Positions 38,823 to 49,291 of a stretch of 64,000 bases of DNA are shown one piece after another. This DNA comes from Fluviicola sp. (GTDB lineage Bacteria; Bacteroidota; Bacteroidia; Flavobacteriales_D; Crocinitomicaceae): positions 93,742 through 157,741 of the forward strand of contig JAIRJW010000003.1 of assembly GCA_031260455.1 (NCBI GenBank). The letters are read 5' to 3'. How positions within the stretch are numbered: position 1 is the first letter of the stretch; each line of letters starts with the position of its first letter. Position numbers and translations under genes: made by a program. The notes under the pieces are model-generated. The model saw nothing but the letters and a program-made list of their open reading frames with translations, made no database searches and was not told the origin of the DNA.

Positions 38823-39491
38823 CTATTTTGGATTGCGAAGCAATACCTCGTCCACCATTCCGTACTCTTTCGCTTCAGTAGCCGTCATCCAGTAATCACG
38901 ATCTGAATCAGCCCATACTTTTTCATACGTTTGTTTGGAATGTGCTGCAATGATATCGTAAAGTTCTTTTTTCAGCTTCTGAATCTCGCGAGCAGTGATC
39001 TCAATATCAGATGCTTGCCCCTGAGCCCCCCCAAGCGGTTGGTGAATCATCACACGTGCGTGTTTCAAAGCGGAACGTTTTCCTTCTGCTCCCGCACACA
39101 TCAAAACTGCTCCCATAGAAGCCGCCATTCCCGTACAGATGGTTGCAACATCCGGTTTGATATACTGCATGGTATCGTAAATTCCCAAACCTGCGTAAAC
39201 AGACCCTCCCGGAGAGTTCAGATAAATCTGGATATCCTTTTTCGCATCCACTGATTCCAAAAATAATAATTGAGCATTGATGATATTTGCAACCTGATCA
39301 TTGATCCCTGTTCCCAGGAAAATGATACGGTCCATCATCAGACGTGAAAACACATCCATTTGTGTCATATTTAAATGACGTTCTTCAATAATATATGGGG
39401 TTAATGAAGATTCGACGTAGCTTTCCAGGTGCATACTGGAGATTCCTATATGCTTTGTTGCGTACTTATTAAATTCGTTTTTATCGAACAT
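38823..39491 (-). CDS. clpP: ATP-dependent Clp protease proteolytic subunit ClpP
   Basis: 222 residues. The serine protease triad is visible: Ser125 in GMAASMGAVLM, His150 in RVMIHQPLGG, and the Asp in the DSDRDYWM segment near residue 199. The oxyanion loop is NSPGGSVYAGLGIYD. It forms the 14-mer chamber used with ClpX, encoded just downstream. The gene usually upstream, tig, is not next to it here; a 236-base gap with a promoter box lies before it. Confidence 0.97.
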   Translation of the reverse strand: MFDKNEFNKYATKHIGISSMHLESYVESSLTPYIIEERHLNMTQMDVFSRLMMDRIIFLGTGINDQVANIINAQLLFLESVDAKKDIQIYLNSPGGSVYAGLGIYDTMQYIKPDVATICTGMAASMGAVLMCAGAEGKRSALKHARVMIHQPLGGAQGQASDIEITAREIQKLKKELYDIIAAHSKQTYEKVWADSDRDYWMTATEAKEYGMVDEVLLRNPK

Positions 39492-39649
39492 GATTAATAG
39501 ATTTTTTACAAAAATTAAAATTAATAGGATTCGGAAGAATTGCTCCCTTTTTTGACAGAAATTAACGAGAATAATTACAACATCCGAAAGTTAAAAACTT
39601 ATGCCTCATACCGAAGTTTTTTCTTTTAGTCGTTGGGAAGTAAAGGGCG

Positions 39650-39657
39650 CAAAGTTA
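39650..39657 (-). promoter_or_regulatory. Candidate -7 box of clpP
   Basis: TAACTTTG on the minus strand, exact TAnnTTTG. It would give a leader of about 150 bases before the clpP ATG, longer than most in this window. Confidence 0.4.
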
Positions 39658-39727
39658 TTTACAATAAATACCGTTTTCTCTTCGCATTTTCCCGCTGAGG
39701 AGCGCAAAAGAATTATAAAATCACTTA

Positions 39728-40525
39728 TTATTCGTGTGTAAACTCAATTTCGTAGCTCGTATGTTTGCGTAGATTAATCACTCGTTCGTCATCAAAAATA
39801 AGGTACTGCCCTTTGATTCCTGCCAGTTTTCCACTCACTACCGGAGTTTTGTCAAATCCCACACTTTTCACTTTCAACGGATATTTTTCTACCGGGTAAA
39901 TCAGTTCTGTAACACTATCATCCATGCTCACAAAATCCCGCAAATCAAAAGGTAACAGGTCTTCCGCCTGTCCTTTTTCATTCAGCAGGTCCACATCTTC
40001 CCTGATTTCATTTTTCAGCATGCGCTGCCAGTTGGTTTTATCCGTCATAACGGATTTTAATGCCACTTCAATCAATCCTGCTTCATAACGATTAGCTGTT
40101 TCGGCAAGTACAATGGCTTGTGATGCTCCCTGGTCGATCCAGCGTGTGAGTTTTTGTTTGGCGCGCGTCACTCCCACTTTCACGGAATCTGATGCTGCGA
40201 GGTAAACGATATGTGGCTGATTGTGATGTTTTTCTTCCCATTCGATATTTCTTCCTTCTCCCAAGTGTGCCCGGCACAATTCCGGATTAATGATACAGGG
40301 AGCCGCCTGCGGAGCCGTTTGGAAGCAATTGAAGCAGAATCCCTGTCCGAAAGATGTTTTGGTCAGTTTTCCGCAATTCGAACAGATGATTCTCCCTGTC
40401 CAGCTCAATTGAATCTCCCGACTAATCAATTCATTCATCGCAACCAGTGCTTCATGATCCAACACCAGCCGGTACTGAACCGGGTTGTCAAATGAAACCC
40501 ACATTTTATCTAATAATCCTTTCAT
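39728..40525 (-). CDS. DUF2797 protein
   Basis: 265 residues from the ATG at 40525, supported by an ATGA overlap with the upstream ABC-F stop; a start 45 bases upstream lies inside that gene. A zinc-ribbon-like part carries two CxxC pairs (IICSNCGKLTK, GFCFNCFQ) plus PCIINPELCRAH. The conserved DUF2797 core follows: HIVYLAASDSVKVGVTRAKQ and RWIDQGASQAIVLAETANRY, a GIY-YIG-like arrangement. The function of the family is unknown. Coupling to an ABC-F gene hints at a translation-related role, which is only inference. Confidence 0.85.
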   Translation of the reverse strand: MKGLLDKMWVSFDNPVQYRLVLDHEALVAMNELISREIQLSWTGRIICSNCGKLTKTSFGQGFCFNCFQTAPQAAPCIINPELCRAHLGEGRNIEWEEKHHNQPHIVYLAASDSVKVGVTRAKQKLTRWIDQGASQAIVLAETANRYEAGLIEVALKSVMTDKTNWQRMLKNEIREDVDLLNEKGQAEDLLPFDLRDFVSMDDSVTELIYPVEKYPLKVKSVGFDKTPVVSGKLAGIKGQYLIFDDERVINLRKHTSYEIEFTHE

Positions 40526-42471
40526 GCGTTTTCCTGTAAATTTTCTAATTCTTCTGTTGCTTCCACCCACAATTCCGAATAATAATCCAATTTAGATTTG
40601 GCTTCTTCGAAAGCTTTCAGTACCGGTGCTGTTTTACCTGAATCCGAGAAATCCATCGTTGAAAGCTGTTCTTCGAGATTTTTCACCTCTTTTTCCAGTT
40701 CCTGGATACGTTCTTCGTGTTGTTTGACTTTACTTTGAAGCTGGTTCTTTTTGCGTTTGAGTTCTTTTCGTTCTTCATTGGATTGCGCCTTCGAACCCGT
40801 TTCATCTGTCACAACCGGTATCGTTTTATTTTCTGCTTTGCCCGAAGCTGCAGGAGCTGCATCTGTCTTCAGTTTTCGCTGCAGGTAATCATACACCCCA
40901 AAATGGTGAATTTTCAGGGTTTGATTTTCGATATCCCAGATTCGGTTGGTCAATCCATCCAGGAATTCCCGGTCGTGCGATACAATCAGGAAAGTTCCCT
41001 CGTATTGCTGTAATGCTTTTTTCAGGACTTGTTTACTTTGAATATCCAGGTGGTTCGTCGGCTCATCGAGAATCAGCACATTTGACGGGCTTAACAGCAA
41101 CTGACACAAAGCCAGGCGCGTGCGCTCTCCCCCGGATAAAACTCCAACTTTCTTGTCAATATCTTCTCCCGAGAATAAAAAAGCGCCGAGAATGGAACGC
41201 AGATCTTTTCGCACTTCTCCGGATGCCACCCGATCAACGGTATCAAAAACCGACAGGTTCTTGTCCAATCGCTCCGCCTGATCCTGTGCGAAATAAGTGA
41301 TCTTGACATTGTGCCCATATTCGACTTTTCCTTCAAAATCGATTTCTTTAGTCAGACATTTGAACAAGGTAGATTTTCCCACTCCGTTTGGCCCCAACAA
41401 TGCAATCTTTTCGCCTCTTCCTACCGTGATCGAAATATTTTTGAAAAGTGTTCTGCTTCCATAACTTTTTCCCAGATGTTCCATTTCCAGCACCCATTTT
41501 CCGGGTTGTACATTCAGCGGAAAAAAGATATTCATCCGTGCCACCGCATCACTTTCTATTTCGATACGTTCCGTCCGATCCAGTTTTTTGATCAGGGACT
41601 GCGCAAATGCTGCTTTATTCTTTTTAGCCCGGAATTTATCAATGAGCTCCTGGGTTTGCCTGATATCCTTGTCCTGCTGTTTTTTCGCTTCAGTCAAACG
41701 CTCCAGATCTTCTGCCCTCAATTCCTTGTATTTGGAGTACGCGTATGGAAAATCCAGGATCTTACCGGTCGAAATTTCCCAGGTTCGGTTCGTCACATTA
41801 TCCAGAAAAAGACGATCATGCGAAATTACGATCACTGCACCATCAAACTTCGAAAGGTAATTTTCCAACCACTGAATCGAAACAATATCGAGGTGGTTCG
41901 TCGGCTCATCCAATAGAAGCAGATTTGGACGGTTTACGAGAATTCTGGCTAGTTCGGCCCGCATTTTCCAGCCTCCGGAAAAAGATTCCAGTGGTTTGGC
42001 AAAATCATCTTTCTGAAAACCCAAACCATCCAGAACAGACGCAATCTTTTCTTCCCATTGAAATCCTTCATGAATATTAAAGAGCTCATTCACTGTGTTC
42101 AATTCATTCAACAATTCCAGGTATGAATCCGAATCATAATCTTCACGCGTGGTCAACTGCTTGTTGATGTCGTCAATTTTCTTTCTCAACTCATTCAATT
42201 GCGCATTCGAAAAGAACAAGTAATCAAACACTGTCTGCTTCGTATCGATTACGATATCCTGGGTCAGGAAACCGATTTCCAAACCTCTCTGACGATGAAT
42301 CTGGCCATCCGTCGGTTTTTCCTTTTGTGCGATCAGTTTCAGCAGTGTTGATTTTCCCGCACCGTTTTTACCGACTAAACCAATTCTATCCCCCTGGTTC
42401 ACTTGGGCAGAGCAATCTTCAAACAAATAACCCTGTGGGAAATGTACTCCCAACTTTTCCAAAACAAGCAT
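40522..42471 (-). CDS. ABC-F ATPase, Uup-like
   Basis: 649 residues from the ATG at 42471. An ATG two codons upstream lies in the -7 box and is excluded. Two ABC domains without membrane parts: Walker A GKNGAGKSTLLK and GPNGVGKSTLFK, signatures FSGGWKMRAELARIL and LSGGERTRLALCQLL, Walker [14 protein letters not shown] and [12 protein letters not shown]. The linker between them is basic and helical. The C-terminal ~80 residues are a charged coiled coil (ELKRKKNQLQSKVKQHEERI), as in Uup. ABC-F proteins act on the ribosomal E site, or in Uup's case also on DNA transposition and branched intermediates. It overlaps the DUF2797 gene by 4 bases. Confidence 0.92.
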   Translation of the reverse strand: MLVLEKLGVHFPQGYLFEDCSAQVNQGDRIGLVGKNGAGKSTLLKLIAQKEKPTDGQIHRQRGLEIGFLTQDIVIDTKQTVFDYLFFSNAQLNELRKKIDDINKQLTTREDYDSDSYLELLNELNTVNELFNIHEGFQWEEKIASVLDGLGFQKDDFAKPLESFSGGWKMRAELARILVNRPNLLLLDEPTNHLDIVSIQWLENYLSKFDGAVIVISHDRLFLDNVTNRTWEISTGKILDFPYAYSKYKELRAEDLERLTEAKKQQDKDIRQTQELIDKFRAKKNKAAFAQSLIKKLDRTERIEIESDAVARMNIFFPLNVQPGKWVLEMEHLGKSYGSRTLFKNISITVGRGEKIALLGPNGVGKSTLFKCLTKEIDFEGKVEYGHNVKITYFAQDQAERLDKNLSVFDTVDRVASGEVRKDLRSILGAFLFSGEDIDKKVGVLSGGERTRLALCQLLLSPSNVLILDEPTNHLDIQSKQVLKKALQQYEGTFLIVSHDREFLDGLTNRIWDIENQTLKIHHFGVYDYLQRKLKTDAAPAASGKAENKTIPVVTDETGSKAQSNEERKELKRKKNQLQSKVKQHEERIQELEKEVKNLEEQLSTMDFSDSGKTAPVLKAFEEAKSKLDYYSELWVEATEELENLQENA

Positions 42472-42474
42472 ACA

Positions 42475-42482
42475 CAAAGGTA
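42475..42482 (-). promoter_or_regulatory. -7 box of the Uup-like gene, leaderless geometry
   Basis: TACCTTTG on the minus strand, exact TAnnTTTG, ends 3 bases before the ATG at 42471. Confidence 0.5.
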
Positions 42483-42696
42483 AACAAAGAGGCCGTTTTA
42501 TGGTGAATTCGGGTAAATTAAGATTTGGGAGAACGATGAAAAAGGATGGCGTTTCGTTTCGGGATCAGATTCCGCATCCGTGAGCAGTGAATCTCTTTTG
42601 AACAGCATTATCCGGCCCGATGAAATGCATCCAGAATGGTTTTCGATACATTCAATGCCAGAAGATTCACCAATACCGGGCAAATTCATATCCAAT

Positions 42697-42725
42697 AAAA
42701 AACCCCGGCAATAAATACCGGGGTT
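42697..42725 (-). terminator. Terminator of the gldKLMN block
   Basis: AACCCCGG and CCGGGGTT arms around a 9-base loop, with a T run following on the minus strand, 20 bases after the gldN stop. Confidence 0.85.
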
Positions 42726-42744
42726 CTCTTATTTTCTGATCCGA

Positions 42745-43755
42745 TCAGAAGTTCCAAACATCGTGTTCGAAATTTCTGATTTCTTCGGTAATTTTCTCAG
42801 ATTCCATCAGTGCATCCACGCCTGTTCTATAACTGTCAATCTCGCGGTCGAATACGTTACTTTCTCGGTAGATTGTACTTGTAAAACGACGTTGCCAGAA
42901 CAAATCATCGAAACTTTGCCACTGTGCATCGTTTTTCTCGTTATATACGAAGTAATTTGCTAAAATATAACGACAATGCGGGAAGTATAACCAAAATTTC
43001 TCTTCCATTCCGGTGATTGTTTTTCCTCCTGTCGGAGAATTTTCTTCCTTATAAACAACCGGAGCAATCCCTAAAATACGCACATCCAATACAGATCTTT
43101 CTTTATCGAAAAACCAGTCTTCTTTCAAACGATACTGTACGATTTGTTCGGAATCAACCCACAAAGTATCCGCAGGCGGGTACTTGAATGTAACAGTTCC
43201 GTCGGGAAGCGTCATTTCAATCGGATCACCGAACTCATTTGTTAACGGAACGTCACTTTGAGGTCCCAGCTTACCTAAGTAATAGAATACCTTGTCCCGG
43301 AAAACAGAATCAGTATAATAATTCTTCCCTGCTTCCGGAACAATCGGGTACTTGAACTGGTCCCCATCCAACATATCAAACTGATAAGGATTGTATGGAG
43401 AAAACACTGTCAGGTCTCCGTTCACGATATGATGACGCAAGATTGTCCACAAAGACCAACGACTTGTATTTCTTACATACTGCCCGGAAGGCGTATGGTA
43501 ATCAAACGGCAAATAAATCGGGAGATTCATTTTCTCACGCATATCGATCATACGCCAAACACGATGACTCCAGACTACATCAGCTTCACGAACAAACTCG
43601 TATGGAATCATTTTTTTCGTAGGGACATGTTCTGTCATATACACCCCGTCAATAACATCCGCTTGAGGCACATTCACAGGCCCACCATTGATTTCCTGGG
43701 CATTTGTTAAAAATGTTCCGGTAAACAAGGTACTTAATAGAACTAAACGTTTCAT
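42745..43755 (-). CDS. gldN: Gliding motility / T9SS protein GldN
   Basis: 336 residues from the ATG at 43755 (MKRLVLLSTLFTGTFLTNAQ is the signal peptide); a start three codons earlier is possible. GldN (PorN) is periplasmic, binds the lipoprotein GldK and forms the ring under the outer membrane, linked to the GldLM motor. Conserved parts include GVYMTEHVPTKKMIPYEFVR, ADVVWSHRVWRMIDMREKMN and DLFWQRRFTSTIYRESNVFD. It is the last gene of the porP-gldK-gldL-gldM-gldN block and is followed by a terminator. Confidence 0.95.
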   Translation of the reverse strand: MKRLVLLSTLFTGTFLTNAQEINGGPVNVPQADVIDGVYMTEHVPTKKMIPYEFVREADVVWSHRVWRMIDMREKMNLPIYLPFDYHTPSGQYVRNTSRWSLWTILRHHIVNGDLTVFSPYNPYQFDMLDGDQFKYPIVPEAGKNYYTDSVFRDKVFYYLGKLGPQSDVPLTNEFGDPIEMTLPDGTVTFKYPPADTLWVDSEQIVQYRLKEDWFFDKERSVLDVRILGIAPVVYKEENSPTGGKTITGMEEKFWLYFPHCRYILANYFVYNEKNDAQWQSFDDLFWQRRFTSTIYRESNVFDREIDSYRTGVDALMESEKITEEIRNFEHDVWNF

Positions 43756-43785
43756 GATTGACACTCTATAGTTGTTTTTATTTCA

Positions 43786-45522
<1,737 letters not shown>

Positions 45523-45585
45523 GACTTCTTAATTTTATTGTTACTTTTTAGTAATATTCAATTTAATAAGGTTCCTTCGACCAAT

Positions 45586-46413
45586 TTAGTCTCTGGAAAT
45601 TGTCATAGCTTTCAACATGTTACCATAAACTGCGTTCAAGTCAGTTAAATTTTTAGACAACATAGCCATATTTTCTTTGTAACGACGTGTATCTTCAGCC
45701 GATTCAGATAAGTTTTTCATCATTTCAGTTACCTGACCCTGGAATTTCTCAGTAGCTTCCAAATGAGCAGATGAACCTTTCAATTGCAATTCGTAAACAT
45801 TGTTTAATGCTGCAAGATTTTTAGATACTTTTTGCATTTGCTCGCCGAATGATTCGCCTTCCTGAGTATTAGATGTCATTCCGGAGATAGAAACCGAAGC
45901 TCTTTCATAAGCCTCAGACAATGAGGAAACTTTATCAGAAGCTGCTTGCAAAGAAGAAACATAAGAGTCAGTTGCTGCTGCTGCAGATGTTACCCCTTTC
46001 AATTGTGAAGCATTTTCTCCTAACTGGCGCATTCCATCTCCCAGACGCTCCAGTAACTGTCCATCAATTTTTGCCTCCTCCAGCATTTTATCCAGGTGTT
46101 CTGTAATTCCGGATCCACCAGAATTTCTTCCTCCTCTTCCTGATCCTGCTACTGGTAAGGCATCATGATCTAAATCGTCACTGTGGGCAAAAGCCAGTTC
46201 CGGGTATACAAGCTCCCAATTCGGATCTTCATGAATCGGTTCGAACGCCGAGAAAACGAAGATGAGAGCCTCAGTACTCAATCCAACAATCAACATTGGA
46301 CCCGCACCTGGCCAGTGCATGATTTTAAACAAGGCTCCAACGATTACGACTGCCGCACCGAAACCATATAGTTTCGCCATAAACTTCTTCCATCCTTTAC
46401 TTCCTGGTTTCAT
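45586..46413 (-). CDS. gldL: Gliding motility / T9SS motor protein GldL
   Basis: 275 residues. Two membrane helices at residues ~14-32 and ~40-60 enclose the hallmark IMHWPGAGPMLIVGLSTEA, which carries the conserved glutamate thought to take part in proton flow. A long cytoplasmic helical tail follows, rich in Ser, Glu and Gln (EAYERASVSISGM, ATEKFQGQVTEMMKNLSESA). GldL and GldM form the rotary motor of type 9 secretion and gliding. The gaps to gldK and gldM are ~62 bases each. Confidence 0.96.
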   Translation of the reverse strand: MKPGSKGWKKFMAKLYGFGAAVVIVGALFKIMHWPGAGPMLIVGLSTEALIFVFSAFEPIHEDPNWELVYPELAFAHSDDLDHDALPVAGSGRGGRNSGGSGITEHLDKMLEEAKIDGQLLERLGDGMRQLGENASQLKGVTSAAAATDSYVSSLQAASDKVSSLSEAYERASVSISGMTSNTQEGESFGEQMQKVSKNLAALNNVYELQLKGSSAHLEATEKFQGQVTEMMKNLSESAEDTRRYKENMAMLSKNLTDLNAVYGNMLKAMTISRD

Positions 46414-46475
46414 AGTTTTCTTTGTTTTTTAGGTTTAACCAAATTTTATTGTTTTGTAATTGTTTGTTATTATTC

Positions 46476-48020
46476 TTAGCGAAGTTGGATATCGCTTCGA
46501 ATTTCCTCGCCACCTTCTTTAGAGAAGTCACGCCCACCACGTCCTAAGTGTGTTGACACATTTCGGAATCCAATGTACGATTTAGCCGTATCCTGATACT
46601 CATATGTACGAGTTGAAGTTTGCAAATAGTAACCCACATCTTTCCAAGAGCCTCCGCGAATCACTTTTCGTTTCATTGCAGGCGGATCCCAGTCCATTGC
46701 ATCGTATCTGTATTCAGTGTTCAAATCATGAGAGAACTCATACATAGACTCATCATAAGCTGTTTCACACCATTCGGAAACGTTTCCTGCCATACAGTAT
46801 AATCCCCAACCATTTGGGTTATACGAGTATGCCTTCACTGTCTGGAAACCACCATCTTCAAAGTAACGACCTCTCATTGGTTTGAAGTTTCCAAGGAAAC
46901 ATCCGCTCTGGTTGCGAATATAAGGACCTCCCCAAGGATAAGGTGAGTTACTCAAATCACCACGGGCAGCTCTCTCCCATTCAGCTTCTGTAGGCAAACG
47001 GAAGTCATTTACAAATAAATCTCCCATTGCCTGCAACCAGTTATTCAACAACTGGGTTCTCCAAACAGAGAATGCTTTTGCCTGAACCCAGGTAATACCG
47101 ATCACCGGGTAATTATCATACGCTGGATGCCAGAAGTACATATTTGTCATCGGATCATGGAAAGAGTATGTAAAGTCGCGTACCCACACCAATGTATCAG
47201 GATAAACGTTGATTTCTTCATCAATAATGAAACGCTGACGGTTTTCGTGCCCGCGAATCGCGTTATTTTGTCCTTTTTTGTTGAAGTACCCCATATCTTT
47301 ATCCAAACCTTGAGGCTCTTCCGTAAACGGATGCGGAGGTGTATTCAGGTCACGGTGTTCCGGACTGATCTCGTTCCCATCTTTATCAACACCATTGTTC
47401 ACAATATCAATGCGCCCTCTTTTAGCAGCTTCTCTCAGATCGATCCAATAATATTTGAAATTCAATTTACGGGTATCAAACTCACGGCGTTTGAAAAAAC
47501 GCTCCGGTTGCGGATAGTACATATCGGCCAGCAAAGGCATCAAATCAGGATCATCATACGCGAAGCGACGATCCCAGTTCAATGAAAACTGCGCTCTGTT
47601 AACGTCACGATCTGAAGGTTCAAATTCAACCATTTCCAACGCGCCTTCATCGAAGTACATATCTGAATAGTTGATGTAACGGGATGCATCTTCATCGTCT
47701 TCCAATCCTGCGTAAATACGCTCACGAGCCATCGAGTCACGAACCCACTCCACAAACTGACGGTATTCATTATTCGTGATTTCAGTCTGATCAATGTAAA
47801 ATGCCTGGACAGAAACCGTTTTTGCACGCGTCTGGTGCAAGAAAGGCACATCCTGGTCATCTTCTCCCATGATGTAAGATCCTGACGGAACATAAACCAT
47901 CCCAAGAGGAATCTCGGGCTGGTAGACTTTACGACCCAATGCACCCGTTAAGTAGCCACTACGTGTACTACACGAGGCAATCAAAGCCCCAATTAAACCG
48001 ATAAACAACAGTTTTTTCAT
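46476..48020 (-). CDS. gldK: Gliding motility / T9SS lipoprotein GldK
   Basis: 514 residues. The lipobox is LIASCS (Cys17), so the protein sits on the inner face of the outer membrane. The main domain is of the formylglycine-generating-enzyme/sulfatase-modifying type (MVYVPSGSYIMGEDDQD, then QAFYIDQTEITNNEYRQFVE, FRLPTEAEWERAARG, WGLYCMAGNVSEWCETAYD, VIRGGSWKD), used here as a structural fold. It forms the ring with GldN. A long insertion separates the first and second half of the fold. It follows porP by 112 bases. Confidence 0.96.
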   Translation of the reverse strand: MKKLLFIGLIGALIASCSTRSGYLTGALGRKVYQPEIPLGMVYVPSGSYIMGEDDQDVPFLHQTRAKTVSVQAFYIDQTEITNNEYRQFVEWVRDSMARERIYAGLEDDEDASRYINYSDMYFDEGALEMVEFEPSDRDVNRAQFSLNWDRRFAYDDPDLMPLLADMYYPQPERFFKRREFDTRKLNFKYYWIDLREAAKRGRIDIVNNGVDKDGNEISPEHRDLNTPPHPFTEEPQGLDKDMGYFNKKGQNNAIRGHENRQRFIIDEEINVYPDTLVWVRDFTYSFHDPMTNMYFWHPAYDNYPVIGITWVQAKAFSVWRTQLLNNWLQAMGDLFVNDFRLPTEAEWERAARGDLSNSPYPWGGPYIRNQSGCFLGNFKPMRGRYFEDGGFQTVKAYSYNPNGWGLYCMAGNVSEWCETAYDESMYEFSHDLNTEYRYDAMDWDPPAMKRKVIRGGSWKDVGYYLQTSTRTYEYQDTAKSYIGFRNVSTHLGRGGRDFSKEGGEEIRSDIQLR

Positions 48021-48132
48021 TCTAGTTCAATTTTACAGTTCCAGATTTATCGTTAACATTCTACAGGATCAATTTTTCGATATAACGGAATCGAATAAAA
48101 AATGGTTACAAAGATTCTTATTTTTTTTGATT

Positions 48133-49104
48133 TTACAACCATCTTGGATTTTTTGCTTTCGTAATTGGTATAATTGGAATATAACAGAACTTCAGCGCAA
48201 TCTCATGAGTACCACTCGAAATCTTTGATAATCTTCCAATTGTGATGTCATAAGAGTATCCCACCCACATAAATATGCGGCTTCTTTGTTTTTGGATATC
48301 GAACGGTCTGTAACCTACCAATACCGAAATCGCATCATTATTCCGGAAAGCAAGTCCTCCGTAAAGGAATCCTTTGTAAATATAACGTGCATTGATATTT
48401 CCGGAGTATTTTTTCAAATCTGTTTCCATCATTGCCTGTACATCAATATCACCAGGTCCGATATTTTTAAAGGTGTAACCACCCATCGCGTAATAGTGTC
48501 TTGCCAGGTCGTAAGGAACTGTCCCCGTACCGGTAGGATTCACTACAGAACTCGTCAGGTTCAGAGTAGATGCCTGCAAGTGAGTAGATGACAAACCTGC
48601 ATACCAGTTCTGTCCGCGATAGTAGAGACCGAAGTTTACATCAAATGTAATCGCGCTACTCGCACCCGGGAAAGTAGGGTCAATTTGAGTCTGTGGACCA
48701 ATCCAAACTGGATTCATACCGAAATTCACCATACCGATACCCAAACCGATACCCAACTGTCCGCTCCCCAATTGCAGGTGATGGGAATAATTCAGCATCA
48801 CGTTGTTCTGTCTGTTAAAACCGATAGCATCATGCGTGAAATTCAATCCAAAACCACCACTCCACTTCCCAAAGCTTTCCATGTTTGCTTCCGCATTGAA
48901 CACTACTGAGTTCGGCGCTCCATTGACTTTATCCCATTGGTTGCGGTAAATAAGATTGCCACACAAACCTTCTTCAATTCCGGCGGCGCCTGGATTAATA
49001 GCGAATTTATTGTAAATAAAATGTGTTAATGCGATATCTTGCTGAGCAGTAGCTCCAAAAGAACATAACACAAACGCTGATAAAATTCGTAACGTTTTAT
49101 TCAT
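48133..49104 (-). CDS. porP: PorP/SprF-family outer-membrane protein
   Basis: 323 residues. A signal peptide (MNKTLRILSAFVLCSFGATA) is followed by DIALTHFIYNKFAINPGAAG, the start typical for PorP/SprF proteins, and beta-barrel strands. Conserved parts include YRNQWDKVNGAPNSVVFNAE, HDAIGFNRQNNVMLNYSHHL and VLVGYRPF. PorP is a component of type 9 secretion; SprF paralogues pair with specific cargo such as SprB. Its place in front of gldK is the porP-K-L-M-N order known from other Bacteroidota, so the core PorP is favoured over a cargo-specific SprF. Confidence 0.92.
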   Translation of the reverse strand: MNKTLRILSAFVLCSFGATAQQDIALTHFIYNKFAINPGAAGIEEGLCGNLIYRNQWDKVNGAPNSVVFNAEANMESFGKWSGGFGLNFTHDAIGFNRQNNVMLNYSHHLQLGSGQLGIGLGIGMVNFGMNPVWIGPQTQIDPTFPGASSAITFDVNFGLYYRGQNWYAGLSSTHLQASTLNLTSSVVNPTGTGTVPYDLARHYYAMGGYTFKNIGPGDIDVQAMMETDLKKYSGNINARYIYKGFLYGGLAFRNNDAISVLVGYRPFDIQKQRSRIFMWVGYSYDITIGRLSKISSGTHEIALKFCYIPIIPITKAKNPRWL

Positions 49105-49291
49105 ATTTGGGTCTTAATTATGGTTTTAACGTGCTTGACTTTAACAAATTTTAGCCAATTGGCGACTAAAATAAGTATTTTTTAGAACAAACAAAATTTT
49201 TTAGTGTAATCAATTCATCTTTTCCACAATGAAATGTTAAAGAGCTAAAATATTTAACATGAGTTCTTCCTGCGAAACAGGAAACAAAAAG

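Noticed and set aside
39601..39741. A 46-codon plus-strand frame with ATG between clpP and the DUF2797 gene.
   Set aside because: It overlaps the clpP promoter box and the 3' end of the DUF2797 gene on the other strand, with no recognisable product or promoter of its own.
42517..42714. A 65-codon plus-strand open frame between gldN and the Uup-like gene that reads protein-like (GWRFVSGSDSASVSSESLLN).
   Set aside because: It has no start codon near its 5' end and runs into the gldN terminator; no family recognised. It could be a remnant but the evidence is too thin.
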